From assembly GCA_051418075.1 (NCBI GenBank), contig JBPRGG010000072.1, positions 28,607-92,606 on the forward strand: 64,000 bases of DNA, read 5' to 3'. Below, piece after piece: positions 26,202 through 36,700 of the stretch; the stretch's first letter is position 1, and each line of letters starts with the position of its first letter. The position numbers and the translations under genes were made by a program. Under the pieces are notes generated by a model that had not been told where the DNA came from, ran no database searches, and saw only the letters and a list, made by a program, of their open reading frames with translations. This DNA comes from JBPRGG01 sp051418075 (GTDB lineage: Bacteria > Bacteroidota > Bacteroidia > Cytophagales > Cyclobacteriaceae).

Positions 26202-27620
26202 ATGTTAAATAAAATGAATCGCAGGAATTTCCTGGCCAGTGCCGGGACACTCACCGCCGGAGCGGGTTTAGGGTTAGGTATTAATATATCAGAAGGAGCA
26301 GCTAAAACATATGCAAAAATGAAAAAAATTAAGATCAGCCAGGTCAATTCTGATTTTGAAAGAGAACCCTTGATCAGACCATTTGGATTTAAAGGTGGAT
26401 ATATGACGGAGATATGGCAAACTGTGGCACAAATGCAAAGTGAATCAGGCATCGGAAAAATAGGACTCTGTACACAGAACGTACTTTGGTCAGATGCCAA
26501 AGTTTTTGCCGGTCATTCTGAAAGCGGTGGGAATGCTTTGATGTATGCCCTGACGGAATATGCCTTGCAAATGGCCAAAGGCCTTTATTTTGAGACACCC
26601 ATTGATCTGCTGGACCAGGTACTGGAGGAGGTGTATGTTCATGGGAAAAAGATCTCCGGCAATCCCAATCTACGCAAAACTTTTGCCCTGAATGCATTAG
26701 TTGGATTTGACAATGCTGCCTGGTTGCTTTATGCTGAGGAAAATGGTATTAGTGACTTTGATACCATGATCCCGGCGGCCTTTAAACCTGCTTTATCTAA
26801 CCGGCATGAAAAAGTAGCCAGCATTCCATTAATGGCTTATTCCATCCCGATAAAGGAAATCAAGGATGCGGCTGAACAGGGATATTTCTTTATGAAAATT
26901 AAGATCGGTCAACCCGGTACCCAGGATGAAATGCTGGAAAAAGATAAAGCCCGGCTGTCTGCTATTCATGAAGCCATTGGTGATCAACGCACCCCGTATA
27001 CAAAAAACGGAAAACTACCCTATTATTTTGATGCCAATGGCAGGTATGAATCTAAACAAACCCTGATGAAACTGCTGGACCATGCTGAAAAGATCGGAGC
27101 TTTAGAGCAAATTGCCATCATAGAAGAGCCATTTCCGGAAGAACTGGAACAGGATGTGAGCGATCTGGGCGTTAGAATTGCGGCTGATGAAAGTGCCCAC
27201 ACCGATGAAGATGCGCTTAAACGCATCCAGATGGGTTATCAGGCCATAGCTTTAAAAGCCATTGCCAAAACTCTGAGTATGACTATGAAGATTGCCCAGG
27301 TGGCTCATGATAACCAGGTGCCATGTTTCTGCGCTGATCTCACAGTGAATCCCATCCTGATAGACTGGAATAAAAATGTAGCAGCCCGGTTAGGTCCCTT
27401 TCCGGGGCTGGGAGGTCTGGGCTTGCTGGAAACCAACGGGCATCAGAATTACAAATATTGGGAAACCATGGAAACCTATCATCCTTTTTCTGATGCCTCT
27501 TGGAGGGAAACCCAACAAGGAGTATTTAACCTGAACCAGCATTATTACCAAAATTCCGGTGGCATATTTGAACCATCACCCCATTATCAGGATATGTTCA
27601 GGCATATGGATAAGATGTAG
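26202..27620 (+). CDS. Tat-exported enolase-superfamily (mandelate racemase/MLE type) enzyme
   Basis: A 472-residue protein with a twin-arginine signal (MNRRNFLASAGTLTAGAGL). Start is ATG 26202 or ATG 26214. The capping domain is followed by the barrel motifs FMKIKIG (KxK near residue 227), FDANGRY (metal Asp near 276), IIEEPFPEE (metal Glu near 308) and IAADESAH (metal Asp/Glu near 328), then LKAIAK. This is the usual acid-base and metal set of sugar-acid dehydratases and cycloisomerases. Together with the two preceding genes it suggests periplasmic conversion of a sugar or sugar acid. A terminator follows. Confidence 0.85.
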   Translation: MLNKMNRRNFLASAGTLTAGAGLGLGINISEGAAKTYAKMKKIKISQVNSDFEREPLIRPFGFKGGYMTEIWQTVAQMQSESGIGKIGLCTQNVLWSDAKVFAGHSESGGNALMYALTEYALQMAKGLYFETPIDLLDQVLEEVYVHGKKISGNPNLRKTFALNALVGFDNAAWLLYAEENGISDFDTMIPAAFKPALSNRHEKVASIPLMAYSIPIKEIKDAAEQGYFFMKIKIGQPGTQDEMLEKDKARLSAIHEAIGDQRTPYTKNGKLPYYFDANGRYESKQTLMKLLDHAEKIGALEQIAIIEEPFPEELEQDVSDLGVRIAADESAHTDEDALKRIQMGYQAIALKAIAKTLSMTMKIAQVAHDNQVPCFCADLTVNPILIDWNKNVAARLGPFPGLGGLGLLETNGHQNYKYWETMETYHPFSDASWRETQQGVFNLNQHYYQNSGGIFEPSPHYQDMFRHMDKM

Positions 27621-27668
27621 AAATATAGCATTTCACCATGTATTTAGTTGACTTTTTTCTGTCATTAT

Positions 27669-27700
27669 CCCCTGTTTCGCTTATCTCAGGGGGTTTTTTT
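27669..27700 (+). terminator. Rho-independent terminator after the Tat-enzyme operon
   Basis: CCCCTG (27669-27674) pairs with CAGGGG (27687-27692), followed at once by a G and seven T. It lies about 50 bases after the enolase-like gene. Confidence 0.8.
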
Positions 27701-27773
27701 ATTAAACCTGTCTAAAACGTTACATTCTTCATAAACAGGTCGTTTTTAAGCCATTTCAATAATTGTTTAAACT

Positions 27774-27781
27774 TATATTTA
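27774..27781 (+). promoter_or_regulatory. Weak candidate -7 box for the hybrid kinase
   Basis: TATATTTA differs from TAnnTTTG at the last base. TTTC at 27754-27757 lies 16 bases upstream. The start codon follows at 27808. Confidence 0.25.
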
Positions 27782-27807
27782 CCTTTCCTAAAAAATAAAA
27801 TTAAAGC

Positions 27808-30800
27808 ATGGGAAAGGAAGATAATTACCTGAAGAAAGAACTCTATCAACTGATACGAAAAAATGAATCTGTTTTTGACTTTTTACAGGAATCTGCCCTG
27901 GATGGGCTTTGGTACTGGGACCTGGAACAGCCAGAAAATGAGTGGATGAATCCTAAATTCTGGACTACTTTGGGCTATGATCCGGACCAGATGCCTCACA
28001 ATTCTTCCGCCTGGCAAAACATCATCCATCCTGATGATTTGAACCTTGCTGCTGAAAATAGTAAAAAACATTTTGCTGATCCTGAATACCCTTACGACCA
28101 GGTAGTCAGATTCACCCATCGAAATGGATCTACTGTGTGGATCCGCTGCCGTGGACTGGCCATAAGGGATTCAAACGGAAAACCTGTGCGGATGCTGGGC
28201 GCCCATACGGATGTAACCGGTCTGAAAAAAAAGGAGTTGGAACAACAAAAAATTATTAATCATTTAGAAACCATACTTAGCAGCACTGGTAGTCTTGTAT
28301 TTATATTAGATCGATCTTTAACTATCAGAGAGTATTATGTACAGGGGCCTGAGAAACTATGGGTTAAACCTGAGGAATTCCTGAACCGGAAGTTAGCCGA
28401 AGTCTCCTTTCCTGATCAGCCACTTAAAATTATCACTGATACCATAAGTCAGGCTTTTAAGGAGAATAAACAAACAGAGGCGGAATATGAAATCCAATGG
28501 AAAAATAAAGTTGAGTTTTTTCATATGTCTGTCAATTTATGTTATAGTCAGCAGGATGAAGATCAGCAGGCTGTGTGCGTAATCAAGGATATTACAGATA
28601 AAATTCAGGCTAATCTGCAGCTTTTTCAGAATGAAATGGAGTTGGATTTGTTTTTTAACAATTCCATGTATGGAGCTTTTTTTATGATACTGGATCAGCC
28701 TGTTGAATGGAATGATCAGGTGGATAAGGAAGAGGTGTTGAAATATGTGATGCAGCACCAGCGGATCACCAGGATTAATCAGGCCATGCTGGATCAGTAT
28801 GAGGCGAGTAAAGAGCAGATGTTGGGCTTCAGGCCAATAGATTTTTTTGCTGATGATATGGACCAGGCCTATAATTTATGGCGGGAATTGTTTGACAAGG
28901 GAAGTTTCCTGATAGAAAGTCTGGAAACCAAAATGGATGGCACCCCTTTAGCTGTTGAAGGCTTTTATAAATGCCTGTACGATCAGCAAGGGCGTATCAC
29001 CGGTCATTTTGGCATTCAACAGGATGTGACATTGAGAAAAAAGGCTGAGCAACAATTGGTAGAAAGTGAAGCAAAAAACAAGAATTATTTAGAGAATGCC
29101 CCTTACGGGGTCTTTATTACAGATCAGAATGGTAAATACCTGGAAGTCAACCAGGCTGCGGCAAAACTCACAGGTTACGCTCAGGCGGAATTATTAAACA
29201 TGTATATTCCTGATTTGTGGGCCAATCCAGCCAACGAACTGGCCATGGCTGAGTTGGAAAGTTTGATGAAGACTGGCAAAAGTCATTCTGTCATTTTATT
29301 TCGAAAGAAGTGTGGAGAAGAACGTTTTATGGAGGTAAATGCGGTTAAAATCGATCATCAAAGATATATCGGATTTGTTTCAGATGTGCATGAGCAAAAA
29401 CTGGCTGAGGACGAATTAAAACAAAATAAAGAATACATCCAGCTTTTATTTGATTCAACTGCCGGTGCTGTATTTGGTACTAATACTGACGGTATTTGTA
29501 CTTTTTGTAATGTCACCTGCTTAAAATTATTTGGGTATCAGCACCATGATCAATTAATTGGTCAGCATATGCATGAACTGATTCACCATCATAACCATAA
29601 AAATGAACAAATTAATCCCGGCGATTGTCCTGTACATTCAGCTTTTCGGGAAGGTGAAATTTATCATGATGATGATGTATTCCTCTGGAAGCAGGATGGG
29701 TCTGCTTTTCCGGCCGAGATTTGGTCACTTCCGGTAAAACAGGAAGGTAAAGTAACAGGCTCTGTTGTAACCGTTATGGATATTTCGGAAAGAAAAAATT
29801 CAGCAGAAAAGCTTATTCAAAGCGAAGAAAAATACAGGTTGTTGTCTAATTTGACTATTGAAGGTGTGGTGATCCATGATAACGGATTCGTGGTGGATTG
29901 CAACAAGTCTTTTTCTAAAATGTTGGGCTATGAAAATCATGAGATACTTCAGCAAAATGTGGTGAAAAAATGTGTGCATCCGGATGATATCTCCATGATC
30001 CAACAAAACATTATTAAGGAAAGATCTACACCTTATTTAGTAAGAGGCCTGAAAAAAGATGGCACTACAATTCATCTGGAACTGGAAGGGAGAAATATCT
30101 TTTATGACGATCGCTATTTACGGGTTGCAGCAGTAAGAGACGTATCAGAGAGAATGGAAGCTCAGAAAAAAATACTTCAAAGTCAACAACAGCTACAGAA
30201 GCTAACAGATAATGTACCAGGAATTATCTTCCAGATCCGGGTTAACCAGGAAGGAAAGATGTCCTTTACTTTTTTGAGCAAACATGTATTGCAACTGGGG
30301 CAGGATAAGGCTGAAAAATTGCAGATTGATCCTAATGAAGCATTCAACGATGTATATTCGGAAGATTTGCCCCATTTCAGAGCTTCAGTGGAGCGATCTT
30401 TGAGTATGCTTGAGTTCTGGGAAGTGGAATACCGGGTGACAAAAGAAAATAAACTGTTGTGGTTTAAAGGGATGGCCCAGCCAGAACAACAGCAGGATGG
30501 CTCAATCCTGTGGTCGGGCATTGTTCAGGATATCACTGCTCAAAAAGAAACACTGGAAGCCCTGGAACAGCAAAGGAAAAGGCTTAACAATATTCTGGAG
30601 GGAACTCAGGCCGGAACCTGGGAATGGAATGTTCAATCAGGAGAAGCAGTCTTCAACGAATATTGGGCTAACATGATCGGTTATAGTTTGGAAGAAATTC
30701 AACCTGCCTCTATCCAAACCTGGATGGATTTTGCTCACCCAGAAGATCTGGCCAGATCGAATCAATTATTGCAGGATCATTTTTCCGGCAAGACTGATCA

Positions 30801-33705
30801 TTATGAATTTGAATCCCGTATGAAACATAAAGATGGCAACTGGATTTGGGTACTGGACCGGGGAAAAGTGACCGAATGGTCTGAAGATGGCAAACCGCTG
30901 AAAATGGCGGGAACCCATCAGGAAATTACCGAACGTAAAAAGGCAGAAGAAAAATTAAATCAATCCCGGAAACAACTAAAAAAACTTACAGATAATGTTC
31001 CAGGAGCCATCTATCAATTTGAACTAAAGCCAGATGGTTCCATGCATTTTCCATTTGTGAGCAAAAACATATCCATGCTACATACTGCTACAGCAGAACA
31101 GTTTAAAGAAAATCCTGGACTCTCTTTCTCAGAAATACATCCCGATGATGAAGCATATATTCAATCATCGATCCAGGAATCTGCCCGTCAGCTGTCTGAA
31201 TGGAAGGTAGAATACCGTACCAAACCCAGAAATGGTAAGATTTCCTGGCATAGCGGATTGGCCAAACCAGAGCTAAAAGAAGATGGGACAGTTGTCTGGT
31301 ATGGCATTTTTCAGGATATTACCAGGTTAAAGGAAATCACACAAGCTCAAAAGGAATATCAGGAACATAACCTTAAATTAGCTGCTGAAAAGATTAATAT
31401 CCTGGAAAGCATCAGGGATGGATTTTTTGTGCTGAATAAAGACTTTATAGTAGAGTATTACAATGACGCTGCCGAAAAGTTATTAAATAAAAACAAATCC
31501 GAGGTAATAGGACATAATATTTTTGATGCATTTCCGGAGACCAGGGGATCATTGTTTGAAGAACAGTATAGTTATGCCCTTGAGAACCAGGTAAACGTTT
31601 CTTTTGAAGTTTATTTTGAACCCTACCAGGATTGGTATAAGGTGCTGGCCTATCCCTACGAAAACAAGATCTCCGTTTATTTCCAGATTGTGACAGATCA
31701 AAAGAAAACAGAAGCCGAACTGATAAAGGCCAAAGAACTGGCCGAAGCTGCCAGTCATTCCAAATCTGAGTTTCTGGCCAATATGAGCCACGAGATCCGT
31801 ACTCCGTTAAACGGTGTGATTGGGTTTACCGATCTGCTTTTGAAAACCAGCCTGGATATGACCCAGCAGCAGTATATGAAAACTGTACATCAATCTGCTA
31901 CCACCTTGCTGGAGATCATTAACGATATTCTTGATTTTTCCAAAATTGAGGCAGGAAAACTGGAACTCCTGGAAGATAAATGCGATGTGATAGAGATGAG
32001 CAGTAAAATCACTGATCTGATCAAGTTTCAGGCACATAAAAAAGAGTTGGAAATACTGCTGAACATAGGTGAGGGTATACCTCGATTTATTCTGGCAGAC
32101 GAAGTAAGACTTAAGCAGGTACTGGTGAATTTGTTAGGTAATGCCATAAAGTTTACAGAGAGAGGAGAGATAGAGCTTAAAATAGAACTACTGGAAAAAA
32201 TATCTCAAAAAGAAGGGGTTTTTAGGTTTTCAGTACGGGATACGGGATTGGGAATTGGCGAAAGAAGTCAGCAGAAAATCTTCGAAGCGTTCTCTCAGGA
32301 AGATGCTTCAACCACCCGCAAATACGGGGGTACCGGCCTAGGGCTGGCCATCAGTAATAAATTATTAGCTATGATGGGAAGCCGGTTGCAACTCAAAAGT
32401 AAGTTAGGGGAAGGCAGTAGTTTTTATTTTGATATTCAAACTTCCACTATAGAAGGAGAAGCATTAGACTGGCATTGTGCCGAGTTGAAAAAACAGTTCA
32501 AAAATATCCTGATTGTAGATGATAATGAAAACAACCGGAATATTTTGCAGCAAATGCTGAAAAATGAGTCTATACCAACCGAATTAGCTTGTAATGGTTT
32601 GGAGGCTCTGCACAAAATTGCCCAGGGCAATAAGTTTGATGTGGTCCTGATGGATTATAACATGCCCTACCTGGATGGACTTGAAACAATTCAAAAGATC
32701 AGGCAGGAGCTGAAATTGTCCAGTGAGGATCAAAAGATCATGTTGCTACACAGTTCTTCAGATGATGAAAAAATCGTAGCGGCCAGTAAAACTTTACAGA
32801 TCAATCAGCTTTTGGTAAAGCCGGTAACCATGCCTCAATTGTGCCAGGGTTTACTTAAAATGCAGGCTCATGCCACTGAAGATCCTGCTCCGGCTTCAGG
32901 GAATACCCTGGATCCGATCCGGCATAAGGGGAAAATATTGATTGCTGAGGATAACGAAATCAACTTGTTGCTGGCTGAAACTATTTTGCAGGATATCTTA
33001 CCCGATATTGAAATTATAGTTGCTAATGATGGGCAGGAAGCTGTAAATTTATTTAAGCAGAAAAAACCTGATCTGGTGTTTATGGATATTCAAATGCCGG
33101 TAATGAATGGCTATGATGCCACTAAAGCTATCCGGCAATTAGCAGGTAACGAAATTCCCATTATAGCTCTCACCGCGGGAACTGTAAAAGGCGAAGCAGA
33201 TAAATGTAAAAATGCGGGAATGGATGATTACGTGACAAAGCCGGTGGTACAGGCAACTTTGCATAAGGTATTGAAAAAATGGCTCCCTCAAACCGTCACT
33301 GTCGAGAAGCAGCCTGAAGAGTTGCCCTGCATGCCAGAGGATGGGGATAAAACAGTTCATTTTGATCAAGAATTGCTCTATGAAAAACTAAAGCATGATA
33401 CTAACCTAATGATTACCATAGTTCAGAAAACGGTAAATTTCCTGGATAAATCAGTCAAAGACCTTGAGAAAAATTATCAGCAGAATCAACTTAATGATTT
33501 ACGGGAATTGGTCCATACACTTAAAGGGACGTCTGGTAACGTTTGTCTGATACAACTAAATTTACTGGCTACCCGGCTAATGGAGCAGATTGCTGAGGAA
33601 AAAATGGATCAGATTCCGGATTTACTGGTACAAATTGCTCAGGAAGTGCAGGTTGTTAAGCAAATCATTGCTTCTGGCAGCTGGAAACCACAAAAAGCAA
33701 ACTGA
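27808..33705 (+). CDS. Soluble multi-PAS hybrid sensor histidine kinase with two receivers and Hpt
   Basis: A 1965-residue protein with no membrane segment or signal peptide, so a cytoplasmic sensor. I count about ten PAS/PAC modules between residues 15 and 1310, most ending in the PAC-type motif (for example GAHTDVTGLKK, QDVTLRKKAEQ, MDISERKNSAE, QDITAQKE). The fifth has a His- and Cys-containing insert (HELIHHHNHKN, PGDCPVHSAF) known from other PAS proteins. The seventh and ninth are near copies. Then come HisKA (FLANMSHEIRTPLNGVIGF), HATPase (NLLGNAIKFTERG, DTGLGIGERS, GGTGLGLAIS), receiver 1 (LIVDDNENNRN, LMDYNMPYLDG), receiver 2 (LIAEDNEINLL, FMDIQMPVMNG) and Hpt (LVHTLKGTSGNV). The full phosphorelay is present; no output regulator is adjacent. 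Confidence 0.95.
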   Translation: MGKEDNYLKKELYQLIRKNESVFDFLQESALDGLWYWDLEQPENEWMNPKFWTTLGYDPDQMPHNSSAWQNIIHPDDLNLAAENSKKHFADPEYPYDQVVRFTHRNGSTVWIRCRGLAIRDSNGKPVRMLGAHTDVTGLKKKELEQQKIINHLETILSSTGSLVFILDRSLTIREYYVQGPEKLWVKPEEFLNRKLAEVSFPDQPLKIITDTISQAFKENKQTEAEYEIQWKNKVEFFHMSVNLCYSQQDEDQQAVCVIKDITDKIQANLQLFQNEMELDLFFNNSMYGAFFMILDQPVEWNDQVDKEEVLKYVMQHQRITRINQAMLDQYEASKEQMLGFRPIDFFADDMDQAYNLWRELFDKGSFLIESLETKMDGTPLAVEGFYKCLYDQQGRITGHFGIQQDVTLRKKAEQQLVESEAKNKNYLENAPYGVFITDQNGKYLEVNQAAAKLTGYAQAELLNMYIPDLWANPANELAMAELESLMKTGKSHSVILFRKKCGEERFMEVNAVKIDHQRYIGFVSDVHEQKLAEDELKQNKEYIQLLFDSTAGAVFGTNTDGICTFCNVTCLKLFGYQHHDQLIGQHMHELIHHHNHKNEQINPGDCPVHSAFREGEIYHDDDVFLWKQDGSAFPAEIWSLPVKQEGKVTGSVVTVMDISERKNSAEKLIQSEEKYRLLSNLTIEGVVIHDNGFVVDCNKSFSKMLGYENHEILQQNVVKKCVHPDDISMIQQNIIKERSTPYLVRGLKKDGTTIHLELEGRNIFYDDRYLRVAAVRDVSERMEAQKKILQSQQQLQKLTDNVPGIIFQIRVNQEGKMSFTFLSKHVLQLGQDKAEKLQIDPNEAFNDVYSEDLPHFRASVERSLSMLEFWEVEYRVTKENKLLWFKGMAQPEQQQDGSILWSGIVQDITAQKETLEALEQQRKRLNNILEGTQAGTWEWNVQSGEAVFNEYWANMIGYSLEEIQPASIQTWMDFAHPEDLARSNQLLQDHFSGKTDHYEFESRMKHKDGNWIWVLDRGKVTEWSEDGKPLKMAGTHQEITERKKAEEKLNQSRKQLKKLTDNVPGAIYQFELKPDGSMHFPFVSKNISMLHTATAEQFKENPGLSFSEIHPDDEAYIQSSIQESARQLSEWKVEYRTKPRNGKISWHSGLAKPELKEDGTVVWYGIFQDITRLKEITQAQKEYQEHNLKLAAEKINILESIRDGFFVLNKDFIVEYYNDAAEKLLNKNKSEVIGHNIFDAFPETRGSLFEEQYSYALENQVNVSFEVYFEPYQDWYKVLAYPYENKISVYFQIVTDQKKTEAELIKAKELAEAASHSKSEFLANMSHEIRTPLNGVIGFTDLLLKTSLDMTQQQYMKTVHQSATTLLEIINDILDFSKIEAGKLELLEDKCDVIEMSSKITDLIKFQAHKKELEILLNIGEGIPRFILADEVRLKQVLVNLLGNAIKFTERGEIELKIELLEKISQKEGVFRFSVRDTGLGIGERSQQKIFEAFSQEDASTTRKYGGTGLGLAISNKLLAMMGSRLQLKSKLGEGSSFYFDIQTSTIEGEALDWHCAELKKQFKNILIVDDNENNRNILQQMLKNESIPTELACNGLEALHKIAQGNKFDVVLMDYNMPYLDGLETIQKIRQELKLSSEDQKIMLLHSSSDDEKIVAASKTLQINQLLVKPVTMPQLCQGLLKMQAHATEDPAPASGNTLDPIRHKGKILIAEDNEINLLLAETILQDILPDIEIIVANDGQEAVNLFKQKKPDLVFMDIQMPVMNGYDATKAIRQLAGNEIPIIALTAGTVKGEADKCKNAGMDDYVTKPVVQATLHKVLKKWLPQTVTVEKQPEELPCMPEDGDKTVHFDQELLYEKLKHDTNLMITIVQKTVNFLDKSVKDLEKNYQQNQLNDLRELVHTLKGTSGNVCLIQLNLLATRLMEQIAEEKMDQIPDLLVQIAQEVQVVKQIIASGSWKPQKAN

Positions 33706-33727
33706 ATGGGTATAATATAAATAAAAA

Positions 33728-33758
33728 ATGTCACCTGTTAACATCTAACAGGTGACAT
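33728..33758. terminator. Bidirectional terminator between convergent genes
   Basis: A perfect 13-bp stem (33728-33740 with 33746-33758, five-base loop) with an A tract on its left. It lies between the kinase and the BNR-repeat gene. On the minus strand the stem runs into TTTTTAT, so it ends the BNR gene transcript well; on the plus strand the tail is poorer. Confidence 0.8.
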
Positions 33759-33780
33759 AGCTTGTAATTATTAAAAATAA

Positions 33781-36700
33781 TTATTCCAGGTCCGGGATTG
33801 GCTGACCTTTAATCCAGGGAGCGCCAGCCTTTTCCAGTTTTTGTTCCAACTGGGGAATTTCCTGGTTGATTAATTGATTGACCTGCTCTTTTAACTGGTT
33901 AAAATCCGATTTCGCTATTCGTAAACTTGCCTCATGCATGGGGGTAGGTCCATATGTAGAATAAGCCGTACCATAATAAGCATGGGAGTAACGGTCCTTC
34001 AGGGTGGGACTGCTTTTTTCTCCCACTTCCATTTTTGCTCTGTGTCCATTCAATTGCTGATCCAGATCCATCATTTTCTCTCTTAATTGGTAGACTTCCT
34101 GATCCAGTTCACCCGGTGCTTCCAGAGAACGGGATATTACTAACTGCATGGCATTGATCTTCTTCAATTGCTGGCTGATGACCTGTGACAAGGCACCTGA
34201 AGCCCGGCTAAATGCTTCCAGTTCGCGCCAGAATTGTGCCGCCTGCTGTGGACTGGATCCTGGCAAAGCGCCATCTCTGAGTTTTACTAGTTCAAACTCC
34301 ATGGGTGCTGATAAATTTGTGATTTCCCCATCAATTTGTTTGGACAAGGTGACTGTGTATTGACCGGGGGCAGCCATTAAACCTTTTGGTTCAGGTTGAC
34401 CTTCTGTCTTCTTCGGTAGATTATCCGGGTCAATTGGGTTGGTAGAAGGATAATGCAGATCCCATGCTACCCTGTGGAAGCCCTTTTTTACCGGGCCTTC
34501 AATTCTTCTGACTACCTTTCCGCTCTGATCTTTAATGGTGAGCCAGATTCTGGGACCCTGTGCCCTTCGTTCTGCTTCCACCTGATCCCAACCAGGAAAA
34601 GGAATATCCTGATCCTGTTTCACCAGTTCTTTTTCCTTTTCTTTCCTGGATTCGGCCAGGGTTTTATATCCATCGGAAAGATAATAAGTAAATACAGCCC
34701 CAAAAGGTGGATTGGGAGCTGTAAAATAGGCAGCACCCTGGCTTCCCTTCCCTCCGCCGAAATCCAGTACGGGTTTTGGTACGTACCACCAGGATTTGCG
34801 GGTGGGGAATAAGGTGGCTTCCTGTTTTAGTTGATCTTCAGATATTTGTCTTAAGGGACTATAATCATCAAAAATATAAAAGCCACGGCCAAAGGATGCA
34901 CCTACCAGGTCATTTTCTCTTTTATGAATGGCCAGGTCCCGGAAAGATATTGTAGGTACTCCTCCGGTTAACTTTTGCCAGCGATCTCCACCATTTACAG
35001 TGAAATAAATACCGAATTCGGTGGCGGCAAATAATAACTCTGGCTTGACATGATCCTGTACCAGCCGCCAAATCAGGGTACGGTCGGGAATATTGGAATC
35101 AATTGATTTCCAGCTTTTCCCTTTATCTGTACTTTTATAAAGATAGGGTTTAAAATCTCCGTATTTATGGTTGTCCAGGGCCACATAAACCGTATTTTCA
35201 TCAAACAGGTCTGCTTTGATGTCATTGACAAACGCTGTTGCCGGCACACCAGGCAACTTGTTAACCTCTATTTTGCGCCAGTTGGCCCCTCCGTCTTCGG
35301 TAACCTGAATCAGACCATCATCAGTACCGGCATAAATCAACCCTTCCTGAAGAGGAGATTCGGCCAGTGAGGTAATGGTGTTGTAATTAGACATGGCATA
35401 AAGATCCCAGCCGGCATCCCAACCCCAGGTTTTCCCCATAATAGGTAGCTCGATTCGTTCCTGGTTTTTGGTCAGGTCGCCGGAAATGGTTTCCCAGCTA
35501 TCTCCCCGGTTATCAGATCTCCAAACCCGCTGCGAGGCGTAATAAATCCGGGCAGGAGAGTGAGGACTGACCAAAATAGGAGCATCCCAGTTAAACCTTT
35601 CAAAGTATTCTCCTTCAGCTGGCTGGGGCTGAATATAAACAATTTCACCGGTGGTACGATCTACCCGTACTAAATTACCTTCCTGCCATTCTGAATACAT
35701 GATATCCGGATTGCCTGGTTCTGTGGCAGGCTGATGTCCATCTCCAAATAAAGTGATAAACCAGTCTGCATTGCGTATGCCGTGTTCATTGTCTGTTCTG
35801 GAAGGTCCGCCCTGGGTGTTATTATCCTGGGTGCCACCATAAATGTTGTAAAATGGTTCAGTGTCATCCAATGCCACTTTATAAAACTGAGTCACCGGCA
35901 GGTTGGCAATAAAGCGCCAGTTTTCTGTATCATCGAAGGTTTCATATAATCCTCCGTCAGTACCTACTAATAAATAATCGGGATCATCCATGCGAAAAGC
36001 CAAGGCATGGTTGTCTGAATGTTTATGCTCTTCTTTCATTTGGCTGAAGGTTTTTCCTCCATCTTCAGACACCTGCATCCTGACATCTACCAGGTAAATT
36101 TTATCAAATTGATGAGGAGAAGCATACAATTCCTGGTAGTAATGAGGACCTGTGGCTCCTGAAACAGCATCAGAACGTTTTTCCCAGGAAGCGCCCCGGT
36201 CATCAGAGCGGTATAATCCTCCTTTTCTACGATCTAATTCAATGGCGGCATAAATTACATCCGGATTTTGAGCAGAAATGGCCAGACCAATTTTACCCAT
36301 ATTGGAAGCAGGTAATCCTTTTGATAATTTTTCCCAGGTTTCCCCTCCGTCTTTGCTCCGGTAAATAGCCGTACCGGGTCCTCCTCCTATATAAGCTGCG
36401 ACATTGCGATGTCTTTGCCAGGTAGCGGCATAGAGCCAGTCTGGATTCCGTGGATCAATTACCAGGTCAGTGACACCAGTCCATTCATCATCACCCAGGG
36501 TTTTATTCCAGGTTGTTCCCCCGTCAGTAGATTTGAATAATCCTCTTTCTCCCCCTTTACTCCATAACGGTCCCTGGGCAGCAACCCAGATTATATCAGC
36601 ATTTTCAGGATGTACGATGATCTTTGAAATATGCTCTGATTGTTTCAAGCCCATATGCTGCCAATTCTCACCGCCATCCTCACTCTTATAGACACCATCA

